Shown: positions 24,729 to 34,999 of the stretch, piece by piece
Numbering within the stretch: position 1 is the first letter of the stretch
How the letters are laid out: each line of letters starts with the position of its first letter
Assembly (NCBI RefSeq): GCF_002873335.1
Contig: NZ_MCUW01000004.1
Location: 1 to 64,000, forward strand
DNA length: 64,000 nt
Direction: 5' to 3'
Source of the DNA: Vibrio sp. 10N.286.49.B1
GTDB taxonomy: Bacteria; Pseudomonadota; Gammaproteobacteria; Enterobacterales; Vibrionaceae
Notes under the pieces: generated by a model
Seen by the model: the letters and a program-made list of their open reading frames with translations, nothing else
Told to the model about the DNA's origin: nothing
Databases searched by the model: none
Made by a program: the position numbers and the translations under genes

Positions 24729-27538
24729 GTAGAAAATTTTTCAACCAGCGTCGTATTGAACACCTTTATATGGTTAGCATTGCCGCCGTGGCCTACTGGC
24801 TTATCATCAGCATCGCACAGAGTCATACGAGTGAGTCCTACCAAAAAGTCTATCTAACGCTCACTCAAAACATGACACGTAACTTGGAAACCATCTACAC
24901 CTTCGAGTACGGTGACACGAGTACGTTTGATCAGTTTTCAAACGAATTGGTTAAAATCGAAACTCAGTCCGAAGCACTCTACAACAATGTCCTGGTTAAC
25001 TATGACGCCTATCATGTTTACCTGAATCCAATACCTTTAGATGCAGTGACACTCGCAAATAAAGTGAGAATTGAAGCCCAGACTTTCTCTCAGCGCCTAG
25101 AACGATTGCTCAGCGCAAAAGTTTCTAAAGTTTATTCGTTAAAAACATTACGAACATTGAAAGACGCGGTGTTGTTGAACGTTACTGACGACGGTACTCG
25201 TTTAGCACTATTCAACTATCTCGATGGGCGACACACATTATCTGTACTCCCAGCACAACTCCAAGCCAATCCAGACTTCTCGGCACTGGTTGAGTACCGC
25301 AATCTATTTGAGCGAGTTACGGCAACAATCAATGACGAAAAGGGTAAGTTACTCAATAGTGATGTCCACACAACACTCAACGAAATGAATGATTACTGGT
25401 TACATCGTTCTTCATCCGCGCAGCAACAAATCACCTTCGGTTCTGTCTTGTTATTTGTGCTTTTAGCTGGGTATTTTTACTGGCGACAGTGGGTGCAGCA
25501 GTATAGAGAAGCAAAGCTCAATAGAGAGCTGTTACTAAAAGAAAAAGAGCGTTCACATCTTGCCATGGTAGTCGAACACGCCAGTGATGCGATTATAATC
25601 ACCGATAGGGATGGTAATACCTCATGGGTCAATGCAGCATTTGAATCCATATCAGGTTATCAAATGGCAGAAGTGATAGGGAAGAAACCTGGCTCAGTAC
25701 TACAGGGCGAGGAAACCTCGATTGCTGAGATCAAGCGTATTTCGACAGAACTACAACGTGGCAATGTAGTGAAGTCCGAATTGGTCAACTATAACAAAAA
25801 AGGTCAACCATATTGGATTGACATCGTAATCACCCCTATCCTAGATGCACAAAATAAAATAGAACAATTTATCGCCGTTGAACGCGACAGCACCGAGAGA
25901 AAGTTACTGGCAAAAGAGCTCGAAAAAGCAGTCGAAACAGCAGACGCATCTAATCAAGCAAAATCCACGTTCCTCGCAACCATGAGTCACGAACTGCGCA
26001 CGCCTCTTAATGGTATCCTTGGAATGGCTCAGATCCTTGAATCATCGGTGACTGAACACCAACATAAACAACAGCTTCAAATCCTTTTAGAGTCAGGGAA
26101 CCACTTGCTATCTCTACTCAACGACATCCTCGATATATCAAAAATTGAGGAAGGTAAGTTCGATCTGGAGGAGATCGATTTTTCAATTGAGGATATCTGT
26201 GCGCCTATTTTTAGTACTTACTCTTCACTATGCAAAGAGAAAGGGATTGAATTCAATCTCATCAACCAACTAGAACCCGGACAATCTTATCGTGGTGACA
26301 AGTCTCGAATCCGCCAAATTATTTTTAATTTACTGGGAAATTCGGTCAAGTTTACTCCGAAAGGGAGTGTCCTCATTACATTCAGCAACAGCGCGTCTAC
26401 CGACTCAGAGACTGAAACACTCATCATTAAGGTCCAAGATACAGGCGTTGGTATTCACAAAGATCGTTTAAATTCCATTTTTGATCCCTTCATCCAAGCG
26501 GAGTCTTCGACCACACGACAGTTTGGTGGCACGGGTCTTGGGCTGACCATTGTAAAACAACTGGCTAACCTAATGGGGGGGGACGTTGTTGTAGACAGCG
26601 TGATAGGCAGTGGGAGCACATTTACTGTGACTTTACAGTTAACCCCTATTGCATCTAAAGAGGTGGAGCAAAAAACAGCCGTTTCATTGGACGACCAAGC
26701 CATCGCTCGCTCACTTAATATTTTGCTAGTTGAAGACAATAAAGTGAATGCGATCGTCGCGAAAACATTTTGTACTAAACAAGGCCACAACGTTGAAGTG
26801 GCCCAAAATGGCGAATTAGCAGTAACCTGCGTCAAAAATAACACCTATGACTTAATCATCATGGACAACCACATGCCTGTTATGGATGGTATCGAAGCCA
26901 CAAGAATCATAAGGCAGGAACTTAATTGCAATACGTTAATATTTGGTTGTACCGCCGATGTCTTTAAAGAAGCCCACGATAATTTTGTTGACGCCGGTGC
27001 CAATCTTATTTTGACCAAGCCTCTACAAAAAGAGAGCTTTATCGACGCGCTCCAGCGATTTCGTCACCAACTCATGTCACCGCCGACCGAACAAGCAAGC
27101 CTTAATATTCTGCAGCTAATTCGACACGATATGACCAAAATGGAAAACCTTAGTGCCACGGAAGCTGAGATTCAGCTATCCAATCCAGATAGCTCTGAAA
27201 AAAGCATTGATATCAACGGTATTCAATGCTTTAAACAGACCGCAGAAGAATCACTCGACTCACTTGTTCAGGCTTATCCAACGGGGGATATCGCTGCGGT
27301 AAAAAATATACTTATAACGCTTCACAGTGACATTGCCGAGCTCAATTTACAGTTAGTCGAGAGAAAAATCCTCGCTTTACTCTCGTTATACGAACACGAA
27401 AAACCAGTAAGCATCACTGATGTGCAATCTCTTATTAATCTTGTCGAGGTGAACATACATCAAGCGATACGGTTATTGGATAAAGAGACCCACACCGCGC
27501 AGTTGTCCAAGGGAAAGGATAAACATAACCTTCAATAG
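24725..27538 (+). CDS. Hybrid sensor histidine kinase (PAS, HisKA, HATPase, receiver, degenerate HPt-like tail)
   Basis: Predicted membrane sensor kinase, 937 residues. Order: membrane helix (about 15-32), mostly helical periplasmic sensor (about 33-235), second membrane helix (about 236-256), PAS domain (about 280-395, [20 protein letters not shown]), HisKA with phospho-His422 in [10 protein letters not shown], HATPase with [13 protein letters not shown], receiver (about 664-780) with Asp714 in [13 protein letters not shown], then a 150-residue helical tail. The tail has an HPt-like segment ([12 protein letters not shown]) but lacks the usual HxxKG pattern. It overlaps the peroxidase gene by four bases and is likely co-expressed with it. 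The cognate output regulator is not identified here. Confidence 0.92.
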   Translation: MSRKFFNQRRIEHLYMVSIAAVAYWLIISIAQSHTSESYQKVYLTLTQNMTRNLETIYTFEYGDTSTFDQFSNELVKIETQSEALYNNVLVNYDAYHVYLNPIPLDAVTLANKVRIEAQTFSQRLERLLSAKVSKVYSLKTLRTLKDAVLLNVTDDGTRLALFNYLDGRHTLSVLPAQLQANPDFSALVEYRNLFERVTATINDEKGKLLNSDVHTTLNEMNDYWLHRSSSAQQQITFGSVLLFVLLAGYFYWRQWVQQYREAKLNRELLLKEKERSHLAMVVEHASDAIIITDRDGNTSWVNAAFESISGYQMAEVIGKKPGSVLQGEETSIAEIKRISTELQRGNVVKSELVNYNKKGQPYWIDIVITPILDAQNKIEQFIAVERDSTERKLLAKELEKAVETADASNQAKSTFLATMSHELRTPLNGILGMAQILESSVTEHQHKQQLQILLESGNHLLSLLNDILDISKIEEGKFDLEEIDFSIEDICAPIFSTYSSLCKEKGIEFNLINQLEPGQSYRGDKSRIRQIIFNLLGNSVKFTPKGSVLITFSNSASTDSETETLIIKVQDTGVGIHKDRLNSIFDPFIQAESSTTRQFGGTGLGLTIVKQLANLMGGDVVVDSVIGSGSTFTVTLQLTPIASKEVEQKTAVSLDDQAIARSLNILLVEDNKVNAIVAKTFCTKQGHNVEVAQNGELAVTCVKNNTYDLIIMDNHMPVMDGIEATRIIRQELNCNTLIFGCTADVFKEAHDNFVDAGANLILTKPLQKESFIDALQRFRHQLMSPPTEQASLNILQLIRHDMTKMENLSATEAEIQLSNPDSSEKSIDINGIQCFKQTAEESLDSLVQAYPTGDIAAVKNILITLHSDIAELNLQLVERKILALLSLYEHEKPVSITDVQSLINLVEVNIHQAIRLLDKETHTAQLSKGKDKHNLQ

Positions 27539-27640
27539 AAATACGTTGCAAACCTGACATCAAATCACACTTTTTCCGCCTATCAATATTGGTTAAGGTA
27601 TTCTATTCTTTGAAGAACCTACCTAACAGCGGTTACCATT

Positions 27641-28264
27641 TTGGATTTTTACGGCTTAAAAGCGATGGTGTTTGACTTGGATAATACTCTCGTGTCTTCT
27701 GATATCGATTTCATGGGATTACGACAAGAAATTGGTTGTCCACAAAATAAAGATCTACTACTGCACATAGCACAGCAGAAATGTGTCAAAGAACAACAGC
27801 GTATGCACGACATTGTACTTTCTTATGAGATGTACGATGCACAATCCAGTTTATTAATGCCGGGTACTAAAGAGACCCTTGAATGGCTTAAACACCAAAA
27901 TTGGCGGGTTGGCATTGTCACTAGGAACTGTCGACAAGCGGCTAAGCTAAAATTACGGGCTCACGGTTTAATCATTGACGACGTCTTGACTCGAGAAGAT
28001 TTCCCAGCAAAACCGGCACCGGATGCGCTTATTTATCTTATGGAAAAGTGGCAATTAACTTGCCGCCAAATACTTTATGTTGGTGATCACTTTTACGATA
28101 TAGAAACCGCTAAGAATGCTGGCAGCTTAAGTTGTTTCATCAGTAATAGCGACAAAATGACGACAGAAAATTTAGGGCATGAAAGTGACTTTGCTTTTTC
28201 ATCACTGATTGAGTTGCAACGCTCGTTACAAGCATCATTTACAGAAAACCATCAACATCGGTAA
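27641..28264 (+). CDS. HAD-superfamily phosphatase (phosphoglycolate-phosphatase-like)
   Basis: Predicted soluble HAD hydrolase, 207 residues. The four HAD motifs are present: I, VFDLDNTLV with nucleophile Asp12 and acid Asp14; II, the Thr of GIVTRNC; III, the Lys of PAKPAPD; IV, VGDHFYDIETAKNAG. The cap is the small helical C1 type, as in phosphoglycolate phosphatases. The called start is TTG (27641), needed to give the normal strand before motif I; the next ATG at 27665 would remove it. It follows the histidine kinase by 102 bases and might be co-transcribed. The substrate is unknown; metabolite repair or nucleotide salvage are common roles. Confidence 0.85.
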   Translation: MDFYGLKAMVFDLDNTLVSSDIDFMGLRQEIGCPQNKDLLLHIAQQKCVKEQQRMHDIVLSYEMYDAQSSLLMPGTKETLEWLKHQNWRVGIVTRNCRQAAKLKLRAHGLIIDDVLTREDFPAKPAPDALIYLMEKWQLTCRQILYVGDHFYDIETAKNAGSLSCFISNSDKMTTENLGHESDFAFSSLIELQRSLQASFTENHQHR

Positions 28265-28374
28265 TGCAGGTGTCTTGAAACCTATCTTGAAAGACGGGGA
28301 AATGGACAATGGTTATTCCTAGCATGAACCAACACGTCAGTGTTTTACTCCGCTTTGCGTATGAATCATCAAGC

Positions 28375-29322
28375 TTATTTGTATTTATACATGGCTTTGT
28401 CAGCCCTCTCCAACAAATCTTTGTGGGTAAGATCTTCCAACGGTGAACACGAGACGATACCTACGCAGTAACCAAGTTCATACACACGAGATTGAGAAGC
28501 ATTAAATTTAGCGATTTCCTCATCGAACCTCGTCATCGGATAACGTGCATCAATACCAGTTGTACCCGACATCAACACAACAAACTCATCCCCGCCAATT
28601 CTTGCAATCACATCCGAATCTCTAAAGTTATCTATCAGTAGTCGAGCAAACGAAATAAGTGCATCATCGCCAACCGAGTGCCCTAGCGAATCATTAATTC
28701 TTTTGAAATCATTCAGATCGAAATAAGCCAAACAATATGGTTCCATAGAAAAACGACACTTACTGATGGCTTTATCCGCCAACGCATTAAACCCCCTACG
28801 ATTGGAGATTTGTGTTAGTTCGTCAATCGTTGAGTTTAAATTAGCAACGAGTTCATTCTCAGCCAACTTTGCCAGATCAATCAAATCATGGACATCTTGG
28901 TCAGAGAAGTGTCTCGGTTCTCGTCCGATAATACAAACTGTACCAATCTTTATACCCTCAGGAAGCTTGAGAGGCACACCCGCGTAAAAGCGAATGTTCG
29001 GCTCACCATCAACCAAAGGGTTATCACAAAAGCGTTCATCAGCCATTGCATCTGGAATAATAAAGGGCTCATCACCAAGAATGGCATGACCACAGAATGA
29101 AATGTCTCTACCCGTTTCGTTAGCCTCTAAGCCAACGCAAGACTTGAACCACTGCCGATCTTCATCAACTAAACTAACCAACGCAATATCGACGTTAAAC
29201 ATGCGCTTAGCTAATCGAGTCACTCGATCGAAACGCTCCTCATTCGGAGTATCTAAAATTTTTAGTTTGCGCAGTACTTTGACTCGATAATCATCATTCG
29301 CAGGTATCGGAGCTGGTTGCAT
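28375..29322 (-). CDS. GAF-GGDEF diguanylate cyclase
   Basis: Predicted soluble diguanylate cyclase, 315 residues. The N-terminal GAF domain (about 25-150) starts LDTPNEERFDRVTRLAKRMF and contains CGHAILGDEPFIIPDA, a common pairing with GGDEF in Vibrio. The C-terminal GGDEF domain has an intact RIGGDEF active site and the I-site RDSD five residues before it, so it should be catalytically active and feedback inhibited. It ends at ADKAMYKYK. There is no membrane segment, so it should sense a cytoplasmic signal. Convergent with the HAD gene. Confidence 0.9.
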   Translation of the reverse strand: MQPAPIPANDDYRVKVLRKLKILDTPNEERFDRVTRLAKRMFNVDIALVSLVDEDRQWFKSCVGLEANETGRDISFCGHAILGDEPFIIPDAMADERFCDNPLVDGEPNIRFYAGVPLKLPEGIKIGTVCIIGREPRHFSDQDVHDLIDLAKLAENELVANLNSTIDELTQISNRRGFNALADKAISKCRFSMEPYCLAYFDLNDFKRINDSLGHSVGDDALISFARLLIDNFRDSDVIARIGGDEFVVLMSGTTGIDARYPMTRFDEEIAKFNASQSRVYELGYCVGIVSCSPLEDLTHKDLLERADKAMYKYK

Positions 29323-29630
29323 AGCGGTAATAATCTATTAAATAATTGTAAATATAAAATTAGTAGATCTTGCTATTTATGCCACACCCAACTGCAATTT
29401 TAAGTTCGTCAGCCTTATTCAACCAGTACAGTGACTAAATGTCAGGCTACATACGTACGACTTTCTTTTTGTATACACCCGTCCACATTTTCTCAAACTA
29501 CTGCACTTACCTATATGCAAATAACTTGAAGTAGCATTGATTTCGTGAATTTAATTGACTTCGTTCATCTTTGATTCAGAAACGCTACGTTAGTATGACT
29601 GTCTACTAACGATTTACACCAGAGGTCATT
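29323..29630. other. Divergent intergenic region
   Basis: About 308 A/T-rich bases between the GAF-GGDEF gene and the small membrane protein. No gene, hairpin or operator could be supported. Confidence 0.45.
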
Positions 29631-29849
29631 ATGAAGAATTTGCTCGTTACCATCAGCGCACTGATCATTGGGTTTTTCGCTATGATATTTAGCCTACTCA
29701 TGGCCATTCCATTGGCGATTGTTGCTTTAATTACCGGCAATCGTATAAAAAAACAGATGGAACAACAGTTAAAAACGCAACCATACTACCAAGAACCGTC
29801 GTCAGGAAAGACCATTGAAGGCGAATATGAAAATGTCTCAACTAAGTAG
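29631..29849 (+). CDS. Small membrane protein of 72 residues
   Basis: Predicted small inner-membrane protein. It opens MKNLLVTISALIIGFFAMIF and continues into a second hydrophobic stretch, SLLMAIPLAIVALITGN, so residues 5-37 are one long or two short membrane helices. The cytoplasmic tail (38-72) is polar, with a basic patch RIKKQ and an acidic end EGEYENVS. A good ribosome binding site (AGAGG) precedes the ATG. I do not recognise a named family. It lies 13 bases before a lipoprotein hydrolase gene and is probably co-transcribed with it, so the two could act together at the envelope. Confidence 0.75.
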   Translation: MKNLLVTISALIIGFFAMIFSLLMAIPLAIVALITGNRIKKQMEQQLKTQPYYQEPSSGKTIEGEYENVSTK

Positions 29850-29862
29850 CCGTTGACAACAA

Positions 29863-31050
29863 ATGACTAAAGAACGCCACAGGCGAAAGCTCACTGCTTT
29901 CGCTTTTTATTTAGCGGTATTCATCAGTGCGAGTATTGTAGGCTGCAGTAGCAGCGATAACTCTGATCCTGCTTATCAAACCGCCAAACAGTTGCCACGC
30001 TTTGATCAGCCAACGTTCGATGCTTACCTCACGGAAACACGTACTTGGTTAATGGAGAATCGCGACTTCAAAACCCCTGATCATCAAACAGAACTTAATC
30101 TGAACAGCCCTTTTGAACTGATTCCGGATAAGCCTAATGGCGAAGCAGTATTGCTGGTCCATGGCCTCGGCGATTCACCGTATTCGTTCCATGACGTTGC
30201 TCATCACCTAGTCAACAACGGTTACTTAGTTCGCGCAGTTCTGTTATCAGGGCATGGAAGTAAAGCGGGCGATCTTGTTCTATCACGTTACAACGATTGG
30301 AATGCTATCGTGGCACATCATGTTTCCTTATTGAAAAATGATTACCCAACTCTGTGGCTTGGCGGCTACTCCACTGGCGCGAATCTTGTCACGTCTTTGG
30401 CACTCAACGACAGCAGCATTTCTGGCTTAGTCCTGTTTTCTCCAGCATTCAAACCAAAGTCGGAAGCCGTAAAATACGCACAACTCGCCAGCTATTTTGT
30501 AACGTGGGCTGATCAAGATCTCGAAGATAACCCGCTTCGGTATAATTCATTACCGATGAATGGAGCATCCGCCTATTATCAAACCTCTCAAGTGGTACGC
30601 GAAGCGCTTTCGACTCAATCCTTTACGAAACCAACAATGATGGTTTTGAGTGAGACAGACAGTATTATTGATACTCAGGCTGCTGCAAAATGGTTCAATT
30701 CCCATTTTACTCATCCAAATAATACGCTCATCTGGCAAGGCAGCACTCCACCTGAAGGAAATAACATCATCCACCAAACGATGCCTCGCCCTGATTTGAA
30801 TATCTCCAATGCCTCTCACATGGGTATGTTATTTAGCCCAAACAACCCGCATTACGGTATAAATGGATCGGTGAAAATTTGTGATAACGGGCAAAATGAC
30901 GTCAACACAGATCGCTGTATGAACGGAGACGAGACATGGTATTCGGCATGGGGCTATCAAGAAACAGATAAAATCCACGCAAGACTGACGTTTAATCCAT
31001 ACTTTAACGAAACCATGGGTTACTTAGATAAAGTAATGTCCTCTAAGTAA
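29863..31050 (+). CDS. Lipoprotein alpha/beta hydrolase
   Basis: Predicted envelope esterase or lipase, 395 residues. A lipoprotein signal is visible with lipobox SIVGC near residue 28. The hydrolase fold starts at about residue 90: the oxyanion region LLVHGLGDSPYSFHDVAHHL is followed by the nucleophile elbow GYSTGA (Ser), a late Asp in LSETDSIIDTQ and a His in SNASHMGML. A Cys-containing insert (KICDNGQNDVNTDRCMNG) near the C-terminus could form a disulfide, as expected for an exported protein. The start has no strong ribosome binding site of its own, so it may be translated by coupling to the small gene 13 bases upstream. Substrate unknown. Confidence 0.85.
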   Translation: MTKERHRRKLTAFAFYLAVFISASIVGCSSSDNSDPAYQTAKQLPRFDQPTFDAYLTETRTWLMENRDFKTPDHQTELNLNSPFELIPDKPNGEAVLLVHGLGDSPYSFHDVAHHLVNNGYLVRAVLLSGHGSKAGDLVLSRYNDWNAIVAHHVSLLKNDYPTLWLGGYSTGANLVTSLALNDSSISGLVLFSPAFKPKSEAVKYAQLASYFVTWADQDLEDNPLRYNSLPMNGASAYYQTSQVVREALSTQSFTKPTMMVLSETDSIIDTQAAAKWFNSHFTHPNNTLIWQGSTPPEGNNIIHQTMPRPDLNISNASHMGMLFSPNNPHYGINGSVKICDNGQNDVNTDRCMNGDETWYSAWGYQETDKIHARLTFNPYFNETMGYLDKVMSSK

Positions 31051-31465
31051 TAGAATGAGAGTAAGCAAGTTTCTCATTGATTATCTGTAACAGCGTAGGC
31101 AATTGATGTTAAATGGTTAATAGACATCAGGTGTGGCTGCGGCATCAGTAACATAAAGCCATGCATTGCCGTTATTTATTCAAGCAAGACTGCGTCATTT
31201 CCATTGATATTTAAACAGCCAATCATTGCAGGCTATTGTGACCGACAGAACTAAAACAGTGCTGGTCTCTATCGCCAACCATACGTCACATGAATAACTT
31301 CGGCGTAGAACGTGACAAATAGCCTCTAAATGTAACAGGTTGTAGTATTTCGCCACTAACTCATGTTTTCAATTCAATTTCATTCGCCACTCCTCTACAA
31401 TGTGCCACGTTTTAAACTCAGGTCGTATCCTGAATACGCAACTACTGTCGTGGGTTGATTCAAAA
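31051..31465. other. Intergenic region upstream of the YejM-like gene
   Basis: About 415 bases. Contains the likely promoter of the gene at 31466. An alternative upstream ATG at 31400 is in frame but lacks a ribosome binding site. No RNA gene or operator could be supported. Confidence 0.45.
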
Positions 31466-33307
31466 ATGTTCAAATTATTAAAAACGCGCTTAAGTGCTTA
31501 CTATGACTTTCTTATTATCAATGCGCTGTTAGCGACACTCATCGGTGCTCGTTACTTCTTTTATTTCCCGGATGTCCCCTTTGATATCCTGCAAGATACG
31601 TTTGCGGCTTCTAGTTTAATTAGTCATATGAGTTTGCTGACTCTTGTCTTTGGATTACTGGCACTATTTATTTGCTTTTTACCCTTTAAAGCCAAAAGGC
31701 CAGTACTTGCGCTCCTAGCAACGGTAGGTTTAGCGTTCTTATTTGTAGACACTATGGTATTTGGTTTCTATCGATTCCATCTCAATTATCCAGTGCTGTC
31801 TCTCGTCATGTCAGGACAAATAGTTGAATTTCCACTGTCAGCATGGGCCATGCTCGTCGCTGGCCTTATCGCACTGTTTGCGCTCCAATGGTGGGCGTTG
31901 GGTCGTATAGAAAGTCAAACTTTTAGACTGACGAAAGCTTTACGAAAAGTGTTCTTACCCTTATTTTTCGCTACTACTCTCGCGAGTCATGGTATCCATA
32001 TTTGGGCGGCAGCAACGGCTTATCAACCGGTAATGTTCGTCAATCAATATTTGCCATTATTCTACCCGACTATTGCTAATTCATTTCTATTGGAACACGG
32101 CTTGTTAGACCGCGAAGAGCTTGAAAAAAACCAAGCCAAAGCTCCGAAAATTCAAGGTGGCCTCAACTATCCTTTAAACCCATTGGATGGTGCGATGCCA
32201 AGCCCACCCCAAAATATTATGTTGATCCTCATAGATTCATGGCGTCCAGATACCGTAACAGAAAAATATATGCCAACCGTATATCAGATGTCGCAAGACG
32301 GCCTATCATTCAACAAGCATTACTCATCAGGTAATGCGACACGAATGGGTACATTTGGTTTATTTTATGGCCTACCTGGACCGTATTGGCATCCAATCCT
32401 TGCCAACCAGCGCCCTGCTGTTTTGATGGATAGATTGCAACAGCTAGATTATCAAATCGGAATTTTCGCATCAGCGCAGATAGAATCTCCTGAATTTAAT
32501 CGTACTATATTTTCTAAAATTCCTGACTTGCGAGTTCGTGGCAAAAGTAATGGAACACCAGCAGATCGAGATATCGAACTCGTCGATGATTGGACGACCT
32601 GGTATGAACAGCGTAGTGACAAGCCAACCTTTTCTTTCTTGTTTTTTGACGCGCCCCATGGCTTCATTTTCCCAGACGACTATGAACCTAAATTTGAGCC
32701 AATGTCTGGCGCCAACAACCCGTTTGTACGCAGTAACGATTCTGATCCGGAACCCATATTTAATCGCTATCGAACCAGCACGCACTTTGTTGACAGCAAA
32801 ATCAAAGAAGTCGTGGCCAAGCTTAAAGAAGAAGGCACTTACGATGACACCGTGATCATTGTAACTGGCGATCATGGTGAAGAACTGAATGACAATGGCC
32901 AGAATTTCTGGGGCCACAACGGTAACTTCACCGAAGCTCAGATCAAGGTACCTTTCATAATGATCGGTGCGGGCGTCGACAAAGAAAGTAACGATTGGCC
33001 AATAGACAAGATGACCACTCACTTTGATTTTGTACCAACCATTATGAAAAATTATCTAGGTGTGACCAATGACATTAAGGACTACACCGTTGGTGAGGAC
33101 TTATACGGGGAATTTGTTGACCGCCCTTACACTATCGTGGCTGATTACGGTGATTATGCCATCGTGTCTGAAGATAAAATCTTCTCACTGAAAGGGAACG
33201 GGTTGTACGAAGTCAAAGATGGTCGTAACCGACTGCTTCCTGAGCAAGAAATTGATAGAGAACGCATGCAGTACGCTCTCGATGTCCTAACCCGTTACAC
33301 TAAATAA
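31466..33307 (+). CDS. YejM/PbgA-like membrane sulfatase-fold protein (DUF3413)
   Basis: Predicted inner-membrane protein, 613 residues from the preferred start. Five membrane helices occupy about 1-185 (DUF3413 region), followed by a periplasmic sulfatase/phosphatase-fold domain from about 245. Marks are MLILIDSWRPDTV, the SSGNATRMGTFGLFYGLPG stretch like YejM, FFDAPHGF and VTGDHGEELNDNGQNFWGHN. In E. coli YejM (LapC) controls LpxC stability and lipopolysaccharide synthesis and has no sulfatase activity of its own. The ATG at 31466 has a GGGTTG site before it and puts the first helix at the normal position; the 31400 start would add 22 residues. Close paralogues exist in Vibrio, so the exact role here is uncertain. 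Confidence 0.88.
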   Translation: MFKLLKTRLSAYYDFLIINALLATLIGARYFFYFPDVPFDILQDTFAASSLISHMSLLTLVFGLLALFICFLPFKAKRPVLALLATVGLAFLFVDTMVFGFYRFHLNYPVLSLVMSGQIVEFPLSAWAMLVAGLIALFALQWWALGRIESQTFRLTKALRKVFLPLFFATTLASHGIHIWAAATAYQPVMFVNQYLPLFYPTIANSFLLEHGLLDREELEKNQAKAPKIQGGLNYPLNPLDGAMPSPPQNIMLILIDSWRPDTVTEKYMPTVYQMSQDGLSFNKHYSSGNATRMGTFGLFYGLPGPYWHPILANQRPAVLMDRLQQLDYQIGIFASAQIESPEFNRTIFSKIPDLRVRGKSNGTPADRDIELVDDWTTWYEQRSDKPTFSFLFFDAPHGFIFPDDYEPKFEPMSGANNPFVRSNDSDPEPIFNRYRTSTHFVDSKIKEVVAKLKEEGTYDDTVIIVTGDHGEELNDNGQNFWGHNGNFTEAQIKVPFIMIGAGVDKESNDWPIDKMTTHFDFVPTIMKNYLGVTNDIKDYTVGEDLYGEFVDRPYTIVADYGDYAIVSEDKIFSLKGNGLYEVKDGRNRLLPEQEIDRERMQYALDVLTRYTK

Positions 33308-33360
33308 CAGCGAATACGTTAACAAAACATTCTGGCAAGTTAACGTGGTTAGACGTTAAA

Positions 33361-33392
33361 AAGCAGGAAAAGCGTCCACGCTTTTCCTGCTT
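33361..33392. terminator. Bidirectional terminator
   Basis: Fourteen-base perfect stem AAGCAGGAAAAGCG / CGCTTTTCCTGCTT with a four-base loop, A-run before and T-run after, between the convergent YejM-like and GH13 genes. Confidence 0.93.
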
Positions 33393-33400
33393 TTTTATTA

Positions 33401-34759
33401 CTATTTTTTCGGTTGGATATAAAATATCGCGGCAGAATGTTCTGGAACCGTCACAACACCACTGGCTACGGATAATCGGTCGCTTAATGCAGATTGCAAC
33501 TTCACCGTTGTATCCACCGACACACTTTTTTCTCGTGAAGATTTATTAATGATTACCAGCCCCTTATCTCCACGGGTAAACGCAAGGATGTCATCATTGG
33601 CTTCTACAATCTCGAAAGCTTCACCATGCATACGGTGGTAGAACTGGATCAACTGCGATAATTTCTCATCTTTCCAAGCATTCATCCAACGTGGTTGCCC
33701 TTGCTGATTCTTAATTCCGCTAGGATCAAGATCAGAATAGATCAATGGCACGCCGCCATCCCGCCCAAGAATATACACATAAGCCAACCATTCATTTTGT
33801 TCATCCAACACAAGATTCTGAAAAACATCGTTGTTTGGAATATCATGAGTCGTAGCAAAGGTAATCGAACGAGCATTTGTCAGCGCTTGACCAAAGCAAT
33901 AAGGGTCAATTAGTGACGCCATGCTGCCTTTCTTCTCAAACACCTCAAATACCGTATTGAACAATGGGAAATCATAGGCGGCAAGCCGAGTCTCTTCTAA
34001 GTACGGCTGCAAAAACAACTCGTATTCTTCTTTCGTGGCTCCGCCATCCGTGATGATCTCGCCAAATACGTGCATCCCTTCCGTAATGTCTTGAGTAAAC
34101 ACCGCTTGAATGTGCTCGAGGCTTAGGTGTTTGGCCGCATCAATGCGGTATCCACGCACCCCAAGATTCTTCATCGCGCGTAAATAAGCTTGTTGTTGCT
34201 CAATGACGCGTTTGCTCGTACGTAGGGTGGGTAAACCTGGGTCACTGGGTCCACCGGTTAAGCGTCCATGTTGGACTTCCCAGCGATCTTTCCAGTTCTT
34301 GATACCAAATGCTTCAACGAAATCATTCTCATCAAAAAGAGGCTCATTCAAATCCCCAAATAGTTTTTGCTGTTCGAAGTATTGGGAATGCGCTTGGTAG
34401 CCTTCAATATCAGCGTTGCTCGGGTATTGAAGATCCAACCTTGAACCAGATTCGTTTGCCATATGATTGAAAACAACGTCAATGTATACCCACACCCCCT
34501 GTTCATTAAGGGCGGCCATCATTGCCTTAAAGTCTTCTGTATTGCCCAACTTATTATCGATTACTCGATAGTCTTGCGGCTGATACAATTGCCACCATTG
34601 AACTGGCAAAGACTGTCTAAAGGATTTCATCGGAGGAGAAACGAGCACGGTTTTATAGCCTAGTGTTTTAATTTCTTCCGCTCTTTCCGCTACCAATGCA
34701 TACGGCCAATCAAAAGCATGCAAAATGACATTACTCTGGCTAGTCGTCGACTGTGACAT
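33401..34759 (-). CDS. Alpha-amylase-family (GH13) glycoside hydrolase
   Basis: Predicted cytoplasmic GH13 enzyme, 452 residues, acting on alpha-glucans or maltooligosaccharides. No signal peptide is visible. The four conserved regions are present: I, DVVFNH (94-99); II, GYRIDAAKH with nucleophile Asp207; III, FGEII with acid/base Glu234; IV, FATTHDIPNND with His305-Asp306. The active-site set is therefore complete. A C-terminal beta domain follows, ending AIFYIQPKK. The length is shorter than most secreted alpha-amylases. The start is uncomplicated. It stands alone between two terminators with no maltose genes nearby. Confidence 0.92.
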   Translation of the reverse strand: MSQSTTSQSNVILHAFDWPYALVAERAEEIKTLGYKTVLVSPPMKSFRQSLPVQWWQLYQPQDYRVIDNKLGNTEDFKAMMAALNEQGVWVYIDVVFNHMANESGSRLDLQYPSNADIEGYQAHSQYFEQQKLFGDLNEPLFDENDFVEAFGIKNWKDRWEVQHGRLTGGPSDPGLPTLRTSKRVIEQQQAYLRAMKNLGVRGYRIDAAKHLSLEHIQAVFTQDITEGMHVFGEIITDGGATKEEYELFLQPYLEETRLAAYDFPLFNTVFEVFEKKGSMASLIDPYCFGQALTNARSITFATTHDIPNNDVFQNLVLDEQNEWLAYVYILGRDGGVPLIYSDLDPSGIKNQQGQPRWMNAWKDEKLSQLIQFYHRMHGEAFEIVEANDDILAFTRGDKGLVIINKSSREKSVSVDTTVKLQSALSDRLSVASGVVTVPEHSAAIFYIQPKK

Positions 34760-34954
34760 GGTTCACTCCTGTCAAAAATGAGTCTTTTACTCTAACAACA
34801 ATTATATAGAACCTAACAAGGTTCAAATCATCCTCTAGACATTTTCTATTGTATGAGAAACAAGGCGTAGCCTTAGTGAACTTATGTTCCACTGAGCGAG
34901 TTCAATGATTAGTTTCACACCAAACCCTTACTTTTTCATGAAATTTGGACACAA

Positions 34955-34982
34955 AAAAACGCGCTTCAGTAAGCGCGTTTTT
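34955..34982 (-). terminator. Terminator downstream of yibL
   Basis: Twelve-base perfect stem AAAAACGCGCTT / AAGCGCGTTTTT with a four-base loop; on the minus strand it directly follows the yibL stop and has a T-run. Confidence 0.92.
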
Positions 34983-34999
34983 CATATCGTAGAAAACGA

